Shown: positions 30,681 through 44,576, counted from the stretch's first letter. The stretch is DNA of 64,000 nucleotides from Rhodanobacteraceae bacterium (GCA_016708465.1 JADJFT010000001.1:496001-560000); one strand, 5' to 3'. Notes: generated from the letters alone by a model not told the origin. Program-made: numbers and translations.

Positions 30681-31778
30681 TTACTGCTGCTTGACGAGTT
30701 CGGTGCGGCGGTTGCGAGCACGGCCTTCCGAGGTGTCGTTCGTGTCGATCGGCTTGCCTTCGCCGTAGCCATTCGGACCGGAGAGACGGTCAGCGGCGAT
30801 GCCCTTGCTGGTGAGGAACTGATACACCGTCTTGGCGCGGCGTTCCGACAGGCCCTGGTTATAGGCGTCGGTGCCGACCGAGTCGGTATGACCAGCAACT
30901 TCCACCTTGAGCGCCGGGTAGCGATTCAGCACGTCGACGGCTTGGTCCAGAATCGCGGTCGATTCGGCGGTCAGTTCCGCACGATCGAACGCAAAGTTGA
31001 CGCCACGCAAGTCGATCACGATCGCCTGTGCACAACCATCTGCGCCCACGGCTTCGCCGGCGGCTGACGTAAGGCACTGGTCATCGCAGTTGTTGACGCC
31101 GTCATTGTCGTCGTCCAGCGTGCTGCAATCGGCCGGGGCCGCTGGTTCGGCCGGAGTAGCCGGTTCAGCAGCCGGATCGGCGGCCGGCTTGGCAGCCGGT
31201 GCCGAGGATTCGCCGAACTTGAAGGTGGCGCCAAAGGTCGCGATCCAGTCACCGAAATGGTCAACGCCAGGAATGGACTGGTCGTCCATGTCATAGCGAT
31301 AGTTCAGTTCGGTACGCAGCGCGACGGCGTCATTGACGTCATGACCGAAACCAAGGCCAGCATCGAAAATCGGATTGACGTTGCGATGGGTGCCGTAACT
31401 CAGCGCCTGATCGGTCACGCGCGCTTCCGAGAGGCCGAGACCGACCTTCAGGAACGGACGCCACGACCAGTCAGTGAAGTAATGACGCAGCGATGCGCTC
31501 AACGCGAAACTGTCGAGATCACCGACAAAATGATATTGGCTGCCGAGGTTGCGGCTGGTGTAGTCGATGCTCAGGTCGAGCGAGGTATTTTCTGCGACGA
31601 ATCGGCCGAAACCGAGCGAACCGAATTCGGTGTCATCGGAATCCACATAGCGCTCGTTATCGTTGTGCGAAACACCAACGGCCGGAGCTACATACCAGCG
31701 GCTGTCATAGTCTTGCGCCGAAACGGCGCCTGCGCCTAGTGCGAGCGCAATCAGTGCACACAAATGCTTACGGTTCAT
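30681..31778 (-). CDS. OmpA-family outer membrane protein with TSP3-like linker
   Basis: The 365-residue precursor has a signal peptide ending VSA before QDYDS. An eight-stranded OmpA-type beta barrel follows (residues about 22-190; aromatic strand ends such as FGATFKF). Next come a Pro/Ala linker, a cysteine- and Asp-rich thrombospondin type 3-like segment (LDDDNDGVNNCDDQC) and a C-terminal OmpA peptidoglycan-binding domain (VNFAFDRAELT, VAGHTDSVGTDAYNQGLSERRA). It probably anchors the outer membrane to peptidoglycan. An AGGAG sits before the ATG, and a good -10 box lies about 60 bases upstream. Confidence 0.93.
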   Translation of the reverse strand: MNRKHLCALIALALGAGAVSAQDYDSRWYVAPAVGVSHNDNERYVDSDDTEFGSLGFGRFVAENTSLDLSIDYTSRNLGSQYHFVGDLDSFALSASLRHYFTDWSWRPFLKVGLGLSEARVTDQALSYGTHRNVNPIFDAGLGFGHDVNDAVALRTELNYRYDMDDQSIPGVDHFGDWIATFGATFKFGESSAPAAKPAADPAAEPATPAEPAAPADCSTLDDDNDGVNNCDDQCLTSAAGEAVGADGCAQAIVIDLRGVNFAFDRAELTAESTAILDQAVDVLNRYPALKVEVAGHTDSVGTDAYNQGLSERRAKTVYQFLTSKGIAADRLSGPNGYGEGKPIDTNDTSEGRARNRRTELVKQQ

Positions 31779-31835
31779 CGGAGTCTCCTATTTTAAGTAT
31801 GGTGCTGCCCAGGGGCCCCAAGGCAACAGCCAAGC

Positions 31836-31866
31836 ATTATAGGCTAAGCCTGCGCTGATCGGGCAA
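31836..31866 (-). promoter_or_regulatory. Promoter of the ompA-like gene
   Basis: On the minus strand a perfect TATAAT (31836-31841) lies about 58 bases before the start codon. The best -35 match is TTGCCC (31861-31866) at a rather wide 19-bp spacing. A strong promoter is expected for an abundant porin-like protein. Confidence 0.65.
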
Positions 31867-31898
31867 AACCCCAGATAAATCAATCCGCCACGAACGCA

Positions 31899-32795
31899 TC
31901 AGGGAATTGGCGACGATTCAGCCAGACGCGGGTCATTCCGCAGCCGCTCGGCCAGGAACTCCATGAAGGCCTTGATGCGCGCGACATGGCGCAAGTCCGG
32001 ATGAGTGAGCAGCCAGAGTTCACCAGTGAAGCGTGGCTCGACCGGAAATAGCCGCTGCAGGTCAGGTAAATGCTGGTCACTCGGTAACAGCGCCAGGCCC
32101 ACCCCCTCGCGCGCCAAGGCCGCCATAGTGTCCAGATCGGCGGCGCGTACGACGATGGCATCGTCTGGCACCTGTTTCGCCAGCCATGCGAACACCGGCA
32201 GGCGCTGAAAACTTTGTGTCGCGCCGATCAGCCGATGCGCCGAAAGTTCGCCCATGTTGGTCGGACAGCCCATACGCTCACGGTAACTGGCCGATGCAAA
32301 CACCCACCAACACAGGGTAGCGACGCGGCGGCCGACCAAGTGCTCGGGTGGCGCGTGCGTGGCACGCAACGCGATGTCGGCCTCGCGACGACCGAGATCG
32401 AGCGCCGAGTCCGATGCTTCGATGTCAACCCGGATACCGGGATAACGCGCAATGAAGTCGGGCAAGTACTGCGCCAGGAAACCCGTCGCGAGCCCGTGCG
32501 GTGCGGTGACCCGAATGTCACCGCGCAGCGCGAAGTCACGCCCGGCGATCTTGCGCTCCAACGCATGCACGTTGGTCTCGACTGCCTCGGCTTCGGCGCG
32601 AATCGACTCGCCTTCGGGCGTCAATGCATAACCTGTTGGCATGCGCTCGAACAAGCGCACGCCGAGCGCATCCTCAAACGTATTCAAGCGACGGAATACG
32701 GTTGAATGATTCACCTTCAGCGTGCGCGCGGCTGCTGCTAACGAACCACCGCGTGCAATCGCGAGGAACACCTGCACGTCATTCCAGTCGAACAT
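31899..32795 (-). CDS. LysR-family transcriptional regulator
   Basis: A 298-residue LysR protein. The N-terminal winged helix (WNDVQVFLAIARGGSLAAAARTL, then VNHSTVFRRLNTFEDALGVRLFER) is followed by a periplasmic-binding-protein-like effector domain (GDIRVTAPHGLATGFLAQYLPDF, EGVGLALLPSDQHL). Target genes cannot be read from context: the neighbours are alaS, on the same strand upstream, and the ompA-like gene downstream. The effector is unknown. Confidence 0.9.
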   Translation of the reverse strand: MFDWNDVQVFLAIARGGSLAAAARTLKVNHSTVFRRLNTFEDALGVRLFERMPTGYALTPEGESIRAEAEAVETNVHALERKIAGRDFALRGDIRVTAPHGLATGFLAQYLPDFIARYPGIRVDIEASDSALDLGRREADIALRATHAPPEHLVGRRVATLCWWVFASASYRERMGCPTNMGELSAHRLIGATQSFQRLPVFAWLAKQVPDDAIVVRAADLDTMAALAREGVGLALLPSDQHLPDLQRLFPVEPRFTGELWLLTHPDLRHVARIKAFMEFLAERLRNDPRLAESSPIP

Positions 32796-32818
32796 GCAGC
32801 GTTCTCCCGTGGCACGAT

Positions 32819-35452
<2,634 letters not shown>

Positions 35453-35570
35453 GGGGATTCCGGGGGATCGAAAGACCGCCGATTCTAGCGGAGCCACAGC
35501 AGAGTCCAAGCTCGGATCGAACGGAAAGTGGCAGGGAGCGCCAGAGCCGCGCTTGCCCTAATATCGCCCC

Positions 35571-37570
35571 ATGCTGCTACGCATCGCCGTCGCTTTGTTG
35601 CTGCTGTCATGGCTACCGCTGTTGCAGGCGGATACGTCACCGATCGCCAACAGTGAGCCGGCCGAAGTCGCGGCGCTGCGCAACGATCGCTCTCGTTCGG
35701 CCGAATCGTTGCTGGCGCAATCGGAGCGATGGGGCGAAACCGCACCCACGCCAGTCGCTGCCGGCTGGGCCAAGCTTGCGATGGGCGAGTTCTGCGACGA
35801 ATTGGAGCAGCCTGATCGCGCCTATACGCTGCTGAACGAAGCGGCCGCAGTGGCCGAAGCCGAAGGCGCCAAGGATTTGTTGATGGCGGCGAACAGCCGC
35901 CTCTCGTCGATGTACGCCAATCGCGGCGATACAACGCGTGCAGCGACCGTACTTCAGGCCATGGAAAATACTGCCCGGCAATCGGCAAACGCCGAATGGC
36001 TCGCACTTTGGGCATACAACCGTGGCGTGCTGGAGCGCAAGCTCGGTCAGTTCCCAGAGTCGATCGCGTTCTTCGAGCGATCGGCCGATACCGCCCGCAG
36101 GGGCGGCGACGCCTTGCAACAGGCGCGTGCCTTGAACGCCCTCGGTCTGGTGCTGGCACGTACCGGCAAGTTCGCCGACGCACTAGCTCGGCACAACGAA
36201 GCGCTAGACCTCGCGAAACACACGGGTGACCAAGGCGAGATCGCACGCACCTACCGGATGCTCGGATTTTTGCACCGCAACCTCGACGATGAGGAACTGG
36301 CGGCGCAAAATATTCGCGAAGCACTGACTCACCTCGGTCCACGCGACGTGCGCGAGGGCATCGCGTTGCGTGGTGAGCTGTCGCGATCGCTGTTGAAGAT
36401 GGGCAAGACCGAGGAAGCGGCACACTACGGAGAGGAAGCATCGGAAGCGGCGATGTCGCTCGGCAGTCCGCCAAACAAGGTCAACTCATTCACTGCCCTT
36501 TCGGACGTGCGCCTCGCCCAAGGGCGCATTGACGATGCCGATCTGTGGTCACGACGTGCTGCCGAGCAATTCAATTCAGTCGCGATCCGCGACCAGGTGC
36601 AGATCCACGCTAATCGCACTCGGGTAGCGGCTGCTCGCGGTGACCTCGCCAGCGCATTGGCGAAGCGCGTGCCACCGTCGAAGGAGCGCGCAAACTCGGC
36701 GACAAAGTGCTCGAACGCGGCGCGCTCGATGAGTTGTCTGATGTCGAGCTCGCTACTGGCGACGCGGTGGCGGCGATGGCTACGCGCAAAGCTTTCCAGC
36801 AACTCGACAAGACCCTTGCGATCGACGTGGCTGGGCGCCGCGTCGCTATTCTTGAAGGCAGCCTGGCCGCGCAGCGCGCCGAGTCACAGAGCACCCTGCT
36901 CACCCGCGACAACCAGATTCAGGCGCTACGCATCGCACGCCAGCGCTTGCTCGGCATCGCCCTGATCGTCGGGCTGTGCGTGCTGGCGGTGTTCGCGGTG
37001 ATGTTATTGCGTCGCTTCCGCGAGACCCAGCGACTGCATGCCGCACTGATCGCCAGTGCTACCGAACTGGAACGTGTCGCCAACACTGATGCACTCACCG
37101 GTGTCGCTAATCGCGGCGCGATTGCTGCTCAGTTCAAGCAACTGCTGGCGCAGTCGCAATCCGGCGCACACGCACTTGCGGTGCTGCTAATTGATATCGA
37201 CCACTTCAAGAAGGTCAACGATCACCATGGCCATCTCGCCGGTGATGCTGTGCTGCGCGATGCTGCGCAACGCATGTGCACGGTTTTGCCGGAATCGGCA
37301 CGATTCGGACGCTGGGGCGGCGAGGAATTCATCGCGATCCTGCCGGACATCGAACCGGCCGAAGTCAGTGCTATCGCCGAACGGGTGCGCGCCGTCGTTG
37401 CCGCCACGCCATTCCATGTCGACGATGCTGAACTGAGTATCAGCATCAGTATTGGCGTCGCCACAGCGCCGCGACCTGAACGCCGCGGCATCGATCGTCT
37501 GATCGCCACCGCCGACGCTGCGCTGTATCGTGCCAAGCACGCGGGTCGAAATCGCGTCGAAGTCGGCTAG
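35571..37570 (+). CDS. TPR-repeat membrane protein with GGDEF diguanylate cyclase domain (one frameshift)
   Basis: A probable c-di-GMP synthase of about 666 residues. A signal sequence (LLRIAVALLLLSWLPLLQA) leads into periplasmic tetratricopeptide repeats (about residues 60-350). Next are a helical stretch, one membrane segment (LLGIALIVGLCVLAVFAVML) and a cytoplasmic GGDEF domain with an intact RWGGEEF active site. In the position of the RxxD inhibitory site it has PESA, so product inhibition is probably absent. The frame breaks near 36660, where one G seems missing in GCATTGGCG. It is divergent from alaS and convergent with recX. Confidence 0.88.
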
Positions 37571-37656
37571 CGTCTCGCTCCGATTGCGAATTTGCGGCCA
37601 CCGAAACGACCAAACAGGTAGCTGATGAGCCGCAACCGGGCTCAGTCATCCATTAC

Positions 37657-38118
37657 TCAATCATCGACCTCGGCGCGAGTGACAGCGCGCACTGCGGTGC
37701 CATCAAAGCCACGCGCGGAAAGCCACGCGGCCCGCTTCTGACGTTCCTTGTGGTCGGCGGGTTCGATCTCGCGATACTTGGCCGAAAATACGCGCTTCGC
37801 AATCAACATCCAGTCCACTTCCGCCGTCGCAATTGCCGCAGTGGCGGCTTCACGCACGATGCCATGCGAGGCCAATTCAGCGCGAATACGCAGCGGTCCG
37901 TAACCGTCGAGTGCGCGCCGGCGTACCAGCGACTCGGCAAAACGCGTGTCGCTCTGGTAATCGCGTTCGCCCATCTCACCAACGACATCGCCGGCTTCGT
38001 CTGGGGCCACGCCCTTTTGCTGCAGCTTGCGCTTCAATTCACGCGCGGAGTGCTCGCGCCGCGACAACAGGCCAAGCGCGCGTTCGCGGGGCGGAAGTGG
38101 CGGTTTATTCTTGCGCAT
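37657..38118 (-). CDS. recX: Recombination regulatory protein RecX
   Basis: RecX binds RecA filaments and limits their growth. The 153-residue protein has the three-helix repeats of the family: ALGLLSRREHSARELKRKLQQKG, RDYQSDTRFAESLVRRRALDGYGPLRIRAEL, and a C-terminal KERQKRAAWLSARGFDGTAVRAV. It lies 58 bases downstream of recA on the same strand, the usual recA-recX pair. Confidence 0.93.
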   Translation of the reverse strand: MRKNKPPLPPRERALGLLSRREHSARELKRKLQQKGVAPDEAGDVVGEMGERDYQSDTRFAESLVRRRALDGYGPLRIRAELASHGIVREAATAAIATAEVDWMLIAKRVFSAKYREIEPADHKERQKRAAWLSARGFDGTAVRAVTRAEVDD

Positions 38119-38176
38119 CGTTCACCTGATCAGACCGCCCCGGCAGCTTACCAGGGCGATCGCAGAACATCTGGAA

Positions 38177-39214
38177 TCAGGCTTCTTCGGTTTCTTCGGC
38201 GTCAGCGCCACGGGCGACCGGAACGTTGGCGGTAATCATTTTGGCGCGCAGTTTGGCTTCGATTTCGTTCGTCATCGCCGGGTGCTCCTTCAGGAACAGG
38301 CGCACGTTGTCCTTGCCCTGACCGATACGTTCACCACAGTACGAATACCAGGCGCCGGATTTGTCGATCAGGTTGTTGGCCACGCCCATCTCGATGATCT
38401 CGCCTTCGCGGGAAGTGCCTTCGCCATAAAAATTTCAAACTCGGCCTGACGGAATGGCGGCGCGACTTTGTTCTTGACGACTTTGACGCGGGTTTCCGAA
38501 CCAATCACTTCTTCGCCGCGTTTGACTGCACCGATACGACGAATATCGAGACGCACCGAGGCATAGAACTTCAGGGCGTTGCCGCCAGTGGTGGTTTCCG
38601 GACTACCGAACATCACGCCGATCTTCATGCGGATCTGGTTGATGAAGATGACCAGACAGTTCGACTTCTTGATGTTTGCGGTCAGCTTGCGCAAGGCTTG
38701 GCTCATCAAACGCGCTTGCAGGCCAACGTGCGAGTCGCCCATTTCGCCTTCAATCTCGGCCTTCGGCGTCAGTGCCGCGACCGAATCGATGACGACGATA
38801 TCGACCGCGTTTGAACGCACCAGCATGTCGACGATCTCAAGCGCTTGCTCGCCAGTGTCCGGCTGCGACACCAACAAGTCGTCGACATTGACGCCGAGCT
38901 TCTCGGCGTAGCTCGGATCGAGCGCATGTTCGGCATCGACAAACGCAGCGGTGCCACCAGCGCGCTGTGCGCTGGCGATGACCTGAAGCGTCAGTGTGGT
39001 CTTGCCGGAAGACTCCGGCCCGTAGATCTCGACGACACGACCGCGCGGCAGGCCGCCGATACCGAGTGCGATGTCGAGGCCAAGCGAACCGGTCGACACT
39101 GCCTCGATCACGTCGGCCTGGCGATCGCCCATGCGCATGACCGTACCTTTGCCGAACTGCTTGTCGATCTGCGCCAACGCGGAAGTCAGGGCACGCTTTT
39201 TTGTTGTCATCCAT
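38177..39214 (-). CDS. recA: Recombinase RecA (two compensating one-base errors)
   Basis: RecA forms filaments on single-stranded DNA for recombination and triggers LexA cleavage. The core is complete: GPESSGKTTLTLQ (Walker A), VIDSVAALTPKAEIEGEMGD, and the L2 loop FGSPETTTGGNALKFYASVRLDIRR. The N-terminus as read gives MDDNKK then garbage; one A fewer in the six-A run near 39201 gives MDDNKKRALTSAL joined to the core. Alternatively an in-frame ATG at 39210 yields MTTKKRAL. At 38428-38432 one base is missing in a five-A run (plus strand); adding it joins the acidic C-terminus. The total is 345 residues. Confidence 0.96.
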
Positions 39215-39396
39215 GGGGATGTCCTCGGAGTGATGAATGGGATGGACGCAGCCTGACAGCGCGTATTCTCAAATAGCGAGACGTCGTCCGGTGATCGACA
39301 AAGTATCCCACAGGCAAGTGTGCCGCTTCGGTGACGATCCGATGCGGGCCTGCGAGATTTCGGATACTGACGCACCCGCCTCACGCTGGATCTGGC

Positions 39397-39909
39397 TCAG
39401 CGATTGGCCAACAAACGCTCCAAGCCGGCGAATACTTCGGCGACCGTGGCGCGCCGAATCGCGTCGCGGTCGCCAGCGAAGTGGAAGACCTCCGCAGTAG
39501 GACGGTGGTGGCCGAACCCCCACGCGATCCAGACGGTGCCGACCGGTTTGTCCTTGGTGCCGCCGGTCGGACCGGCGATACCGGTAATTGCCACTGCCAT
39601 GTCGGCACGCGATCGCGACAAGGCGCCACGAACCATCTCGATCACCGTCTCGCGGCTGACCGCGCCATGCAATTCAAGCATCTGCCGCGGCACCCCGAGC
39701 ATGGCTTCCTTGGCGTCGTAGCTGTATGCCACGAATGCGCAGTCAAACCAAGCCGAACTGCCTGGCACCTCGGTCACGACCTTGGCTACCCAGCCGCCGG
39801 TACACGACTCGGCGGTGGCTAGTTTCAGGCGAGCTTCAAGCAGGCGGGTGCCAAAGGCAGCGGCCTGCGCATGCAGTTCGGAATCGGCAAGATCGGCGGT
39901 CATGTCCAT
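39397..39909 (-). CDS. pncC: Nicotinamide-nucleotide amidase (CinA C-terminal domain)
   Basis: PncC deamidates nicotinamide mononucleotide in NAD recycling. The 170-residue protein is a stand-alone CinA C-terminal domain: LKLATAESCTGGWVAKVVTEVPGSSAWFD, AVSRETVIEMVRGAL and AVAITGIAGPTGGT. The ATG at 39909 is used; an upstream in-frame ATG at 40005 overlaps dsbC. It lies directly upstream of recA on the same strand, an order also known from Pseudomonas. Confidence 0.9.
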   Translation of the reverse strand: MDMTADLADSELHAQAAAFGTRLLEARLKLATAESCTGGWVAKVVTEVPGSSAWFDCAFVAYSYDAKEAMLGVPRQMLELHGAVSRETVIEMVRGALSRSRADMAVAITGIAGPTGGTKDKPVGTVWIAWGFGHHRPTAEVFHFAGDRDAIRRATVAEVFAGLERLLANR

Positions 39910-39940
39910 TGTTGAAGTATGCCAGCCGGCGCCGCGCCGA

Positions 39941-40669
39941 TCACGGCCGAACCGCGGGCTCCTGCACCGCTGCCAGCCGTTGCGACAACTGCCCCGATTC
40001 GACATATCCGCCGATCACCGAACCGTCACTGGCAATGATTGTCGGCGTACCCAATTTCGCGAAACGCTGTCCGAGCTTCATCGTTTCCGCGATCGGATTC
40101 GTGCATTGCCGGCGCTCGGCAATTGCGAGTTCGCCGTTGAGCATGCTCGCCGTCAACGCATCCTGTTGGTCAACGGCACACCAGACAAAAGCCGCCTTGT
40201 CGAATGAGGCCGAAGCGAGACCCGCACGCGGGTACATCAAATAGTCAACGGTGATGCCGGCGGCATTGATCGCCGCAATTTCCTTGTGCAGTTTGCGGCA
40301 ATAACCGCAGTCGACATCGGTGAAGACGGTAATGTGGTGTTTTTCGTCGGCTGCAGCGAACCGAATGCGACGCTCATCACCGACCTTGGCAAGCGCCTTG
40401 CGGCGCACATCGTTCTCGGTGACAACGGTCAGGTCGCTACGCTGTCTCGCGTCGTACATCCGCCCTTGCAGCAAGTGCCCGCCATCGGCACTGACATAAA
40501 GCACTTCACCGTTCGCAACGACTTCAAACACATCCTTCATCGCTGCCGGCCGGACTGACTCGATCACTGCACCGGGCACGAGTTGCTTTACGGCAGTGCG
40601 CACCGCGGCTTCGTCCGCCTGCGCCGTTGCAGCTGCAAGCATCGAAACCACCACCATCCACTGCTTCAT
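39941..40669 (-). CDS. dsbC: Thiol:disulfide interchange protein DsbC
   Basis: DsbC is the periplasmic disulfide isomerase. The 242-residue precursor starts with a signal peptide (MKQWMVVVSMLAAATAQA). A small dimerisation domain follows (about 20-80; VFEVVANGEVLYVSADGGHLLQGRMYD), then a thioredoxin-like domain with the CGYC active site in FTDVDCGYCRKLH and the cis-Pro loop LGTPTIIASDG. GGAGAG lies before the ATG at 40669; the longer open frame is not conserved. It is divergent from mutS. Confidence 0.94.
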   Translation of the reverse strand: MKQWMVVVSMLAAATAQADEAAVRTAVKQLVPGAVIESVRPAAMKDVFEVVANGEVLYVSADGGHLLQGRMYDARQRSDLTVVTENDVRRKALAKVGDERRIRFAAADEKHHITVFTDVDCGYCRKLHKEIAAINAAGITVDYLMYPRAGLASASFDKAAFVWCAVDQQDALTASMLNGELAIAERRQCTNPIAETMKLGQRFAKLGTPTIIASDGSVIGGYVESGQLSQRLAAVQEPAVRP

Positions 40670-40833
40670 GACGCTCTCCGCACAGCACCTACCGATCGAG
40701 GCGAGCTTGCGACCGGCGATCTCGTCGCGAGTTCCCCAATCAGGCATTGCGGTCGCGCGCGCAGTTTGTCCGCAATCGCCGCTATCCGGGTTGCACCGCT
40801 ACACTGCCCAGCCAATTCCTCACTCGATCACTT

Positions 40834-43394
40834 GTGTCCGACGACTACGCTCAGCACACACCCTTGATGCGCCAGTTCTTCCGCGCCAAGGCCGAGTTTC
40901 CGGACACGCTGGTGTTCTTCCGGATGGGTGATTTTTACGAACTGTTCTACGACGATGCGCGCAAAGCCGCGCGCCTGCTTGATGTCACCTTGACGCAACG
41001 CGGTCAGTCGGCGGCCAGCCGATTCCGATGGCTGGCGTGCCCTATCACGCGGTCGAGGGCTATCTCGCTAAATTGCTGAAACTCGGCGAGTCAGCAGCGA
41101 TCTGCGAACAAATCGGCGACCCGGCGACGAGCAAGGGCTTGGTCGAACGCAAAGTAGTGCGGGTGATCACACCAGGCACGCTGACCGACGAAGCGCTACT
41201 CGAAGAACGTCGCGACAACCTGCTCGTCTCAATCACGCGCGGCGGCGACCGCTTTGGCCTCGCCTGCGTCGATGTCGCCGGCGGCCGCTTTACGCTCGGC
41301 GAAATCGACGGTGAGGCGGCGCTGCTGGCCGAACTTGCACGGCTCGCACCGGCGGAAACCTTACTCGATGAAAACGTGCGCTGGCCCGAGGTAGTGGTCG
41401 GGTTGACTGGTGCGCGCCGACGTCCACCTTGGCATTACGCACAGGACACGGCGGAACGCGCGCTCTGCGAATTCTTCGGCAGCCGTGATTTGCGCGGCTT
41501 CGGTTGCGCCGAACTGAAACTCGCCGTCGGCGCGGCCGGTGCGCTGCTCGCCTATCTGAAGGACACGCAGCGCGCGGCGCTGCCACATCTCACTCGTCTC
41601 GCGGTCGAATCCAGTGACGACACCATCGCCATGGATGCAGCGACACGACGCAATCTTGAACTCGACGTGCAGACCAGCGGGCGCAGTGTTGCCACCCTGT
41701 TCTCGGTCATCGACACCAGCGTCACCCCGATGGGCGGGCGCCTGCTGCGGCGCTGGTTCCATCGTCCGCTGCGCACGGGCGACACACTGCGCCTGCGTCA
41801 TCAGGCAATTGCAGCGCTGATCGACGCTGGCACGGTCAATGCGTTGCGCGAGGAAGTACGCGGTATCGGCGATATCGAACGCATCCTCACGCGTGTCGCG
41901 CTGCGCTCGGCGCGCCCACGCGATCTGGCAACGCTGCGCGATGCGCTGAAGCTCGCGCCAAGCTTCCAGCAACAACTCATCGCCATCGATAGTCCGCGCC
42001 TACACGCACTCGGCGCGCTACTCGGCAGCCACGACGACACGGCCGACCTGCTGGTCCGCGCGATCTTGTCGCAGCCGCCGGTGCTGTTGCGCGACGGCGG
42101 CGTGCTGTGCGCAGGCTTCGATGCCGAGCTCGACGAGTTGCGCCTGCTGTCCACGCATGCCGACCAATTCCTGATCGAACTGGAAGCACGAGAACGCACG
42201 GCGAGCGGTATTCCGACGCTTAAGGTCGGCTTCAACCGCGTGCACGGCTATTACATCGAAATCACCCATTCACATGCCGACCGGGCACCGACGCATTACA
42301 CCCGCCGCCAGACCATCAAGGGTGCCGAACGCTACATTACCGAGGAACTGAAGCAGTTCGAAGACAAGGTGCTTTCAGCCAAGGAACGCGCCTTGATGCG
42401 CGAGAAAGCGCTTTATGAACAACTGCTCGACACCTTGAACATGCGCCTTGACGCGCTGCGCGACGCCGCCGCCGCATTCAGCGAGGTGGATGTATTGGCG
42501 ACGCTGGCCGAGCGTGCCGATGCGCTGAATTGGGCAATGCCGGAACTGGTCGATGTGCCGGGCATCGCCATCGACCGTGGCCGCCATCCGGTGGTCGAGG
42601 CCGTGCGCAGCGATCCATTCGAACCCAATGGACTTCAGCTTGATCCGTCACGGCGCATGCTCGTCATCACCGGCCCGAACATGGGCGGAAAAAGCACGTA
42701 CATGCGCCAAGCCGCGCTGATCGTGCTGCTCGCGTACATCGGCAGTTTCGTGCCCGACGATGCCGCTCGAATCGGACCAATCGACCGAATCTTCACGCGT
42801 ATCGGTGCGGGTGACGATCTTGCCGCCGGGCAGTCGACCTTCATGGTCGAGATGAGCGAGACCGCCAACATTCTGCACAACGCTACCGAGCACAGCTTGG
42901 TACTGATGGACGAAGTCGGGCGCGGCACCAGCACTTATGACGGCCTTGCGCTGGCCTTCGCCTGCGCCATGCATCTCGCCACGAGCAATCGCGCCTATAC
43001 CCTGTTCGCCACGCACTACTTCGAGTTGACAGCACTGGCCAGCGATTTCGAGGGCGTTGCCAACGTCCATCTCGATGCCGTCGAACATGGCGATAGTCTG
43101 GTGTTCTTGCACGCCGTCAAGGACGGACCGGCAAATCGCAGTTTCGGTCTTCAGGTCGCGGCCCTTGCCGGCGTGCCGAAACCCGTCATTGCCGCCGCAC
43201 GGACACACTTGCTGGCACTGGAATCGCGCCCGCTGACGCCATCTTTGGCCGCCACAGCGCACACGCAGCCGCAGCAGTTCGGTCTATTCGAACGATCCCC
43301 GCCGGCGCTCGACGCACTCGGTCGTCTCGACCCGGACACGATGAGCCCGCGCGAGGCTTTGGACGCACTATATCGATTGAAGGCACTGCTCTGA
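40834..43394 (+). CDS. mutS: DNA mismatch repair protein MutS (one frameshift)
   Basis: MutS recognises mismatches. The N-terminal domain (LMRQFFRAKAEFPDTLVFFRMGDFYELF, which includes the mismatch-binding FYE) is in one frame, and from MAGVPYHAVEGY on in another. One missing G near 41012 explains this and gives 853 residues, the same as E. coli MutS. The ATPase domain has ITGPNMGGKSTYMRQ, DEVGRGTSTYDGLALAFA and THYFELT. The start is most likely GTG 40834 (VSDDYAQHTPLMRQ); ATG 40867 is a shorter alternative. Confidence 0.96.
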
Positions 43395-43433
43395 CCGAGC
43401 GGAACGCGCCGATACGACACCACGGAATGACAC

Positions 43434-44559
43434 ATGAGTCTCGATGACCTTCGCCAACAGATCGACATGCTCGACCGCCAACTGGTCGATCTGCTCGTGG
43501 CCCGCGCACGGGTGACTGGCGAGATCGGTGCCTACAAGCGTGAACGTGGCCTCGCGCTGTACGTACCGCAACGCGAATCAGAGCTGCTCGGCGCCCGGCG
43601 CGAACAGGCCGCCGCCGCGGGCGCCGATCCGGACATGATCGAGGACGTGCTGCGACGCGTGATGCGCGGTTCTTACACGTCACAAGAAACGGCGTTGCCG
43701 GCGATCGGTGATACCGGCAAATCCGTCGTGATCATCGGTGGTCGCGGGGCGATGGGGCGGCTGATGGCCAGCCTGTTCGAGCGTTCCGGCTATCCGGTGC
43801 GCATCATTGATGTCGACAACATCGACACTTTGCCGGATGCCGTCAGCGATGCCGGACTGGTTCTGGTGTCGGTACCGATCGACCGTACCGAAGCCGTCAT
43901 CGCGACGTTGCCCACCCTGCCGGCAGGCTGCGTACTGTGCGACATCACCTCGGTGAAGCAGAAGCCGTTGACCGCGATGCTGGCCGCACATGCCGGCCCG
44001 GTGGTCGGGCTACATCCGATGTTCGGACCCGATGTAACGAGTCTGGTGGAAACAGGTCATCGTGGTCTGCCAAGGCCGCGATGAAGATCGTTACAACTGG
44101 CTGCTGCGCCAAATCGAGGCGTGGGGCGGGCTGCTGCGCGATGAGTCGCCGACGGCGCACGACGCCGCCATGCAGATGATCCAGGCGATGCGTCATTTCA
44201 CGACAATTTCTTATGGCGTTTTCCTCAGTCGCCAACCCGCTGATCTGGAACGCCTGCTGCGTCTGAGTTCGCCGATCTATCGGCTCGAACTGGCAATGGT
44301 CGGTCGACTGTTCGCGCAGAGTCCGATGCTCTACACCGACATCATGCTGCAGGCCGAGCATCTGCCCGACCTGATCTCGGAATATCGCCATTCTCTCGAT
44401 GAACTACTGGCGCTGGTGCGCAGCGGTGATCGCGAGGGCTTGATCTCGCGCTTCCGCGAGGTGCAGGGCTACTTCGGCGACCTCGCGCCGAAGCTGCTCA
44501 AGGAAAGTGCCGAGCTACTGCGCAAGATGCACGATGCCCAGGGCGGCAAGCTCCTTTGA
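43434..44559 (+). CDS. tyrA: Bifunctional chorismate mutase / prephenate dehydrogenase (one frameshift)
   Basis: This T-protein type enzyme converts chorismate to prephenate and on to 4-hydroxyphenylpyruvate for tyrosine. Residues 1-90 form an AroQ chorismate mutase (LDDLRQQIDMLDRQLVDLLVARA). The dehydrogenase part begins with the NAD-binding VVIIGGRGAMGRLMASLF and has GLHPMFGPDVTSL. An extra G near 44049 shifts the frame. After its removal the chain continues as KQVIVVCQGRDEDRYNWLL, giving 374 residues, close to E. coli TyrA. Confidence 0.94.
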
Positions 44560-44576
44560 AACGCCCAGGCACTGAC

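Noticed and set aside
37627..37645. TGAGCC...GGCTCA hairpin between the GGDEF gene and recX
   Set aside because: The stem is six base pairs with no T-run on either strand, too weak to call a terminator.
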